From Podaxis mareebaensis (Eukaryota; Basidiomycota; Agaricomycetes; Agaricales; Agaricaceae), in contig JAEUWP010000259.1 in the NCBI GenBank assembly GCA_018524725.1, positions 62,001 to 126,000 on the forward strand: a stretch of 64,000 nucleotides of DNA, given 5' to 3'. The number at the start of each line of letters is the position of its first letter. Within the stretch, counting starts at the first letter, position 1. Both the position numbers and the translations under genes were made by a program. Positions 60,201 through 64,000 of this stretch are shown here, piece after piece. The notes below the pieces were generated by a model. The model saw only the letters and a list, made by a program, of their open reading frames with translations. It was not told where the DNA came from and made no database searches.

Positions 60201-60400
60201 TCAGTGTGGGTGGTGGTAGGGCCGATGGTAGTTCGACGGATTCGCAGGATAATAACGAGGATAGTCCGATGGATTATTTGCATCCACCTATGAATCTCAC
60301 GGGAGTTGTGCCGGATGACGATAGTTTGTTCTCGGCGTATTTGCATCCGCCCATGGGGTTGCAGGAGGATAGTCCGGCTGGGAGTGCGATTGTTGTTTGA
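57264..60400 (+). CDS. GATA transcription factor with two zinc fingers and DUF1752
   Basis: Exons 57264-57293, 57343-57408, 57466-57638, 57709-59093, 59148-59232 and 59290-60400 total 949 aa in frame. The N-terminus MPSILNLKFK-GNKSFVAF leads to TWKVCTKVASYLEQGQRLEN-LSWRLWHL, the DUF1752 motif of fungal nitrogen regulators (AreA/Nit2/Gln3 type). The middle is disordered: Ser/Thr-rich, then a Gln/Pro block (about 58390-58500). Finger 1: CSNC-x17-CNAC, CGLYCKLHKRPRPKSM. Finger 2: CYNC-x17-CNAC, CGLYYKLHGSARPISMKSDV-IRKRSRHD; it is split by an intron inside the Cys-x2-Cys pair. Two fingers are typical of iron regulators (SreA/Urbs1), but the cysteine-rich linker of those proteins is missing and DUF1752 points to nitrogen control. 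The C-terminal part holds four HPPM motifs. The 54-nt intron at 59094 is a multiple of three, so retention would leave an open frame. Confidence 0.9.
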
Positions 60401-61300
60401 AGGAGTTAGCGAAAAAAATGCACACGAGCTTGTTTCTGAGTTTATTTGTTACGCCCGTTGTAATGGTGTTGGCTTGGTGATTTTTCTATTGGTTGTCAAT
60501 TATCGTTTTCTTGGTTGTTTATCTTTGTCGTTGTCGCTGTTGCTTGTTGCATTTTTTACATGTTCATTTATCCTCCTCGCCCTGCGTTCTGTGTCCGCGT
60601 CCCGATTTTTTTTCTTTTCAAGATTCCTGTCCTTTCTCCATAGTAGATGGTCGAGATCCGTAGCATTGCATTCCCACCCGCTTCTGTTCATTGCATTCGC
60701 ATCCCATCACTTCTTTTTCCATTATTTTCTGCCGGCTTCCATCACTTTTTTTTTTTTTTGCATCATTCATGCTTTTTTTTCGCTCGGCTCGTTTCCACAC
60801 ATACACATACACATGCACAGCATACGCTTCCCTTCCTTGCTTTTTCTTAAACCTTTCTGATTTTCCACTTCTTCCGACACGACGCGATTACGACTTCCTC
60901 GCTCCTCGGCCTCTCCTCTTGCTTGTCTCTCATCAACCGTATCGACCTCACCGTCTCTCAACACATGGTACCCTGTCATTCAACTGCTTGGTTCTTCCTC
61001 TCATCACATCACACTCGCTCTTCGTCGCATACCTGAACATAAAAATCCTCGCCTCCTGTTGTACATATACCACTGTCCCTTTCCTTTTGCTCTCTCCGCC
61101 CTTGTACTGTGCTTCTTCCTCCCCCCTCCCTGGTCTTGTCTCACTCTTTATCAACACAACACGTCATATCCATATGAAACGCGAAGGTCTGCGCGTGTTC
61201 AGGCCCATAATGCATTACAAGTTTCCGTACGTACAATGCATAACATACATCGAAGTATATATATAAAGATTCTATATTTCTTGCTTCTTGATTTTTCCGT
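60401..61300 (+). other. Pyrimidine-rich 3' flank of the GATA gene
   Basis: Strongly C/T-biased on the plus strand, with T runs up to about 15 nt (near 60750). Probably a long 3' untranslated region and terminator. Open frames here (for example 60306-60860, 60691-61266) come from the low-complexity bias and are not genes. Confidence 0.5.
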
Positions 61301-64000
61301 GTGGTGCTTTTTTGAGAATTTTCGGATTTGCATTGGACAGTCGCAATTTTTAAGTTTGTGTGGGCTTATATATTTTTGTTCGAAGTTGCTTTCAAGGCTT
61401 AGCGCTTATTTGTGGTCCTTTTGTAGTTGTAGAACTCGCGCAATTATTCATATTTAATGGTTCACATTTCTGTACCATAGCTAGCATTATTCAATCCAAT
61501 TCAAACCTCCGTGTCGGACTCGGATTCAGATCGAAAGCGGAACAACCGCGCAAGCATAAGTACATGCGTGACGAAAGCAAGGGCTGTGGTCGATTTTTTT
61601 CGCTGCCGATATGTTTTTCCGAACCAACTTACCCCTTGAACAACCAACATCCAAGATGACAGACACCCACAACCCAAGCGGCGAACCCTCCCCCTCCGCG
61701 TCATCATTCATGTCATGCCGGCTGTTCAGATTCTAGACTCCATTCTCGTCGTGGTTGTGTCCGCGTCGGCCTGTCAAATGCCTCCGGCGGGGCCGTGGTT
61801 AAATCATGGATAGGTACGAACTCGCGTGGTTATAACGGGTTGTTGTGGAACGATGTTTCGGGTGGTCCTCTCGGACGACATTTGTTATTCAGGTGTCTGA
61901 GCTCAGGCTACTACTTTGTGTCACGGAGAAGTGTGAAATGGTCCGAGGGGTGGTTAGGAGATTGTCTTTGTGTGGCAATTATTTTTGGCGTGAATTTGTT
62001 TATGGGCGGTACAGAGAGTAGCGCTGGAGAAATGGGCGCTCCGCTGCTCAGGCGCGCGCTATTTCGTTTGGATGGTTTACATCGGGTGCTTGGCAGGCGC
62101 CACTTGTTGAGGTGTTGAGTCTCATCAGCGTTTGCAATTTTTGCTTCACGTTCACAGGGTTGTGTGTAGAAATTTAGCAGCAGTTAGGTTAAAGAGGATA
62201 AAAGCGCATCCTGAGTTCGAATGACTCCTATTCGCAGCTTCTCTTGATTGCTATAGGAACTATTTATTGTGAACTCTATTGTCGCTTTAGCGCCTGTGTC
62301 AGGTATTCTGGGCTTCATCTCTCTGGACTGGATCTTATCCCGATTTTGGGGCTGAAAGCCACCAGAACATCAGAACCTTGGTATTCCCTAACAATAAGCG
62401 AGACCGTTCATGCAAAGGTCTGCAGGTAAATACCACTCAACCAACATAGCTATTCAATAAAGGGATTCAAATTTGATTCAATTAACTCTGACTGCTCCCA
62501 TACTTGGGTCGCGAGCCCAGGGATGAAACGAACCGGCGGGGCCGACTTGTTGGCGCTTAGGTGGTTGCGTTCTCTGTGCGTTCCAGACCAGTAGGTTGTA
62601 AGGGCAGGCTGCTGCTTCACCCCATTAGGCCATTTTCTGACCGAAATGAAAGTGTTTAGCGAGACGAGACCTCATCCTATGTCTTCTCTCCTGTGTCCTC
62701 GGCATATATATGGAGCTAGGCGAAGGCAGGACTTTTCTTAGGTCGTTGTGGCTGCATCAGCATGCACAGGCCTATCAGACTCTTGAATTAGTTATGTACG
62801 AGAGCGACGAAGTGCCTTTGTGCCTGCCATAAGCAAATAAGGTCGACCATGCGAATAAGTATGGGACTCGGAATTGTCACAAACAAAGTAAGGGTTCGTT
62901 CCATTCCTTAATATGTTTACTCTCGCGAGGTTATCGCACAAGGGGAACACAAAGGTTCCCGCGAGAAGGATCTTCCAATAATAATTCTCCCAGCTACGCC
63001 GGTCATCTTGGCATCGTTGTAGAGTATGGAATTAGGATTGAAATGAGCATCAACTCGCTGTTGAGTACACGCACCAAAAGTTTCAAGGCTGGATTATAAT
63101 CCCCGTCTTGTATCATTTATGGCGTAAGTTTTATGTACAAGACACCATGGTCATGGCAAGGTTCTGGGAGTGCTGAAGCTTGAAGAAGAGGAGCTCATGC
63201 GTAAAGAATAGAAGATAATTGACAGAACCCTGCAGATGTCAATGCCATGGACAAGCATCTCATTTTCGATGTATGAGTCCGTAGAAGTTCTGATACGCCG
63301 CTCTCCGAATTCTGGTCTCCCCTGTATCTTCTCTGTTAGCGCATCACATGTACAATATTTGATGCTGACTGAGCTTGCGAAAATCACGACAGGTAAAAAT
63401 GATTCTGGGCGCCAGGTTGATTGGGGCTTGGGCAAAGGGTTCCCTCAGTCCCCACACTGGTTACCTGTACTTGTATCTACCTCGTATATCCAAAATGTCA
63501 TAGGCATGTGCAATTTGGAATTCCATGGAAAACCATCACATAACGGTTCTATCTTGCATAGATACTGTGCTCAGATCTCAGAGACACCTTGTATTGAGAC
63601 GGTCCTGCAGCTCATCCAGGTAAACGTAATTACAAGATAATCCAATTTTCACCAGATTCTCCTTCTCCCTCTTATTACAAAAGTCAACCGCAGAAGACTT
63701 ACAGGGGCAGAAAGCCATTCATGGGTTAATGACGGCGTTGAGAGCAGTGGTGACCAGACGATTGACCCTGTGCCCAAGGAGTAACAACTGCGCCACCAAA
63801 GGTCATCATCGTCTCTGCTGACCGCCTTGTCCTCTCGTCACCTGGGTTTGTGAATATCAAATCGCAAACAGGAAGCCGACGAAATGAATGACTCAATTCG
63901 CGGGTGGCATTCGGCAGGTAAGCCGAATCTTTCCTTTTTCTATCCGCCCTTGTGGGTTCGGTGCGCGTGACTCGTGAACCGCGCCAGTATGCACTGCTAT
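61301..64000. other. No recognisable gene to the window end
   Basis: ORFs at 61795-62118 (+, 107 aa), 63236-63640 (+, 134 aa) and 63435-63151 (-, 94 aa) match no family and lack a promoter or intron pattern I could support. A gene starting or ending beyond 64000 cannot be excluded. Confidence 0.4.

Noticed and set aside
57587..60979. Many long minus- and plus-strand ORFs over the GATA gene
   Set aside because: They overlap its exons or low-complexity flanks and are shadows of biased composition.
1..64000. CRISPR array, bacterial operon, viral or complete transposon genes
   Set aside because: No regularly spaced repeats and no integrase, reverse transcriptase, transposase or capsid-like reading frame were seen; the gene structures are eukaryotic throughout.

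Overview
This is a window of nuclear genome from a filamentous basidiomycete, most likely an Agaricomycete. The genes are dense, intron-rich (introns mostly 48-70 nt with GT-AG ends) and on both strands. The families point the same way: two DUF6534-type membrane proteins, a NACHT/STAND gene of the mushroom type, a stand-alone adenylating enzyme of the NRPS-like type, a GPI-type GH79 enzyme, and a GATA factor carrying the fungal DUF1752 domain. All gene models below were spliced by hand from codon phase and family motifs; none has been checked against RNA.

Layout. 0-1.8 kb: nothing recognisable. 1.8-4.0 kb (+): DUF6534 membrane protein, copy 1. 4.8-9.2 kb (+): importin-13-like karyopherin. 9.2-11.8 kb: no readable gene. 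11.8-14.0 kb (-): single-pass membrane protein with a Ser/Thr-rich stalk. 15.8-17.6 kb (+): adenylate-forming enzyme. 18.3-20.9 kb (-) and 21.0-23.6 kb (+): tyrosyl-DNA phosphodiesterase Tdp1 and an acylaminoacyl peptidase, divergent from a 160-bp shared promoter. 24.1-25.5 kb (+): membrane-anchored alpha/beta hydrolase of the HSL/Say1 type. 26.7-27.7 kb (+): NmrA/atypical-SDR protein, followed by its broken tandem copy (27.8-29.1 kb). 29.6-33.2 kb (+): short ORF, tRNA-derived SINE-like sequence and a decayed NACHT gene. 34.0-36.4 kb (-): Hpc2/ubinuclein subunit of the HIR histone chaperone. 37.1-39.6 kb (-): GH79 glycosidase. 41.3-43.6 kb (+): DUF6534 copy 2. 44.1-46.4 kb (-): long-chain acyl-CoA synthetase. 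46.4-57.2 kb: the longest stretch without a readable gene. 57.3-60.4 kb (+): GATA factor with two zinc fingers. 60.4-64.0 kb: long pyrimidine-rich 3' flank, then nothing recognisable.

Most genes are conserved housekeeping functions (nuclear transport, DNA repair, chromatin assembly, lipid activation, nitrogen-type transcription control) and do not form one pathway. I saw no biosynthetic cluster, CRISPR array, intact transposon or obvious new defence system. The observations most worth following are: a train of very short exons (14, 10, 18 and 26 nt, one flanked by a GC-AG intron) kept identically in the two DUF6534 paralogues; a 9-nt micro-exon that completes the first catalytic motif of Tdp1; tandem ubiquitin-interacting motifs at the Tdp1 N-terminus; a NACHT gene broken by a nonsense codon, a frame change and a Walker A substitution next to a SINE-like insertion; and a GATA-site cluster upstream of the GATA factor.
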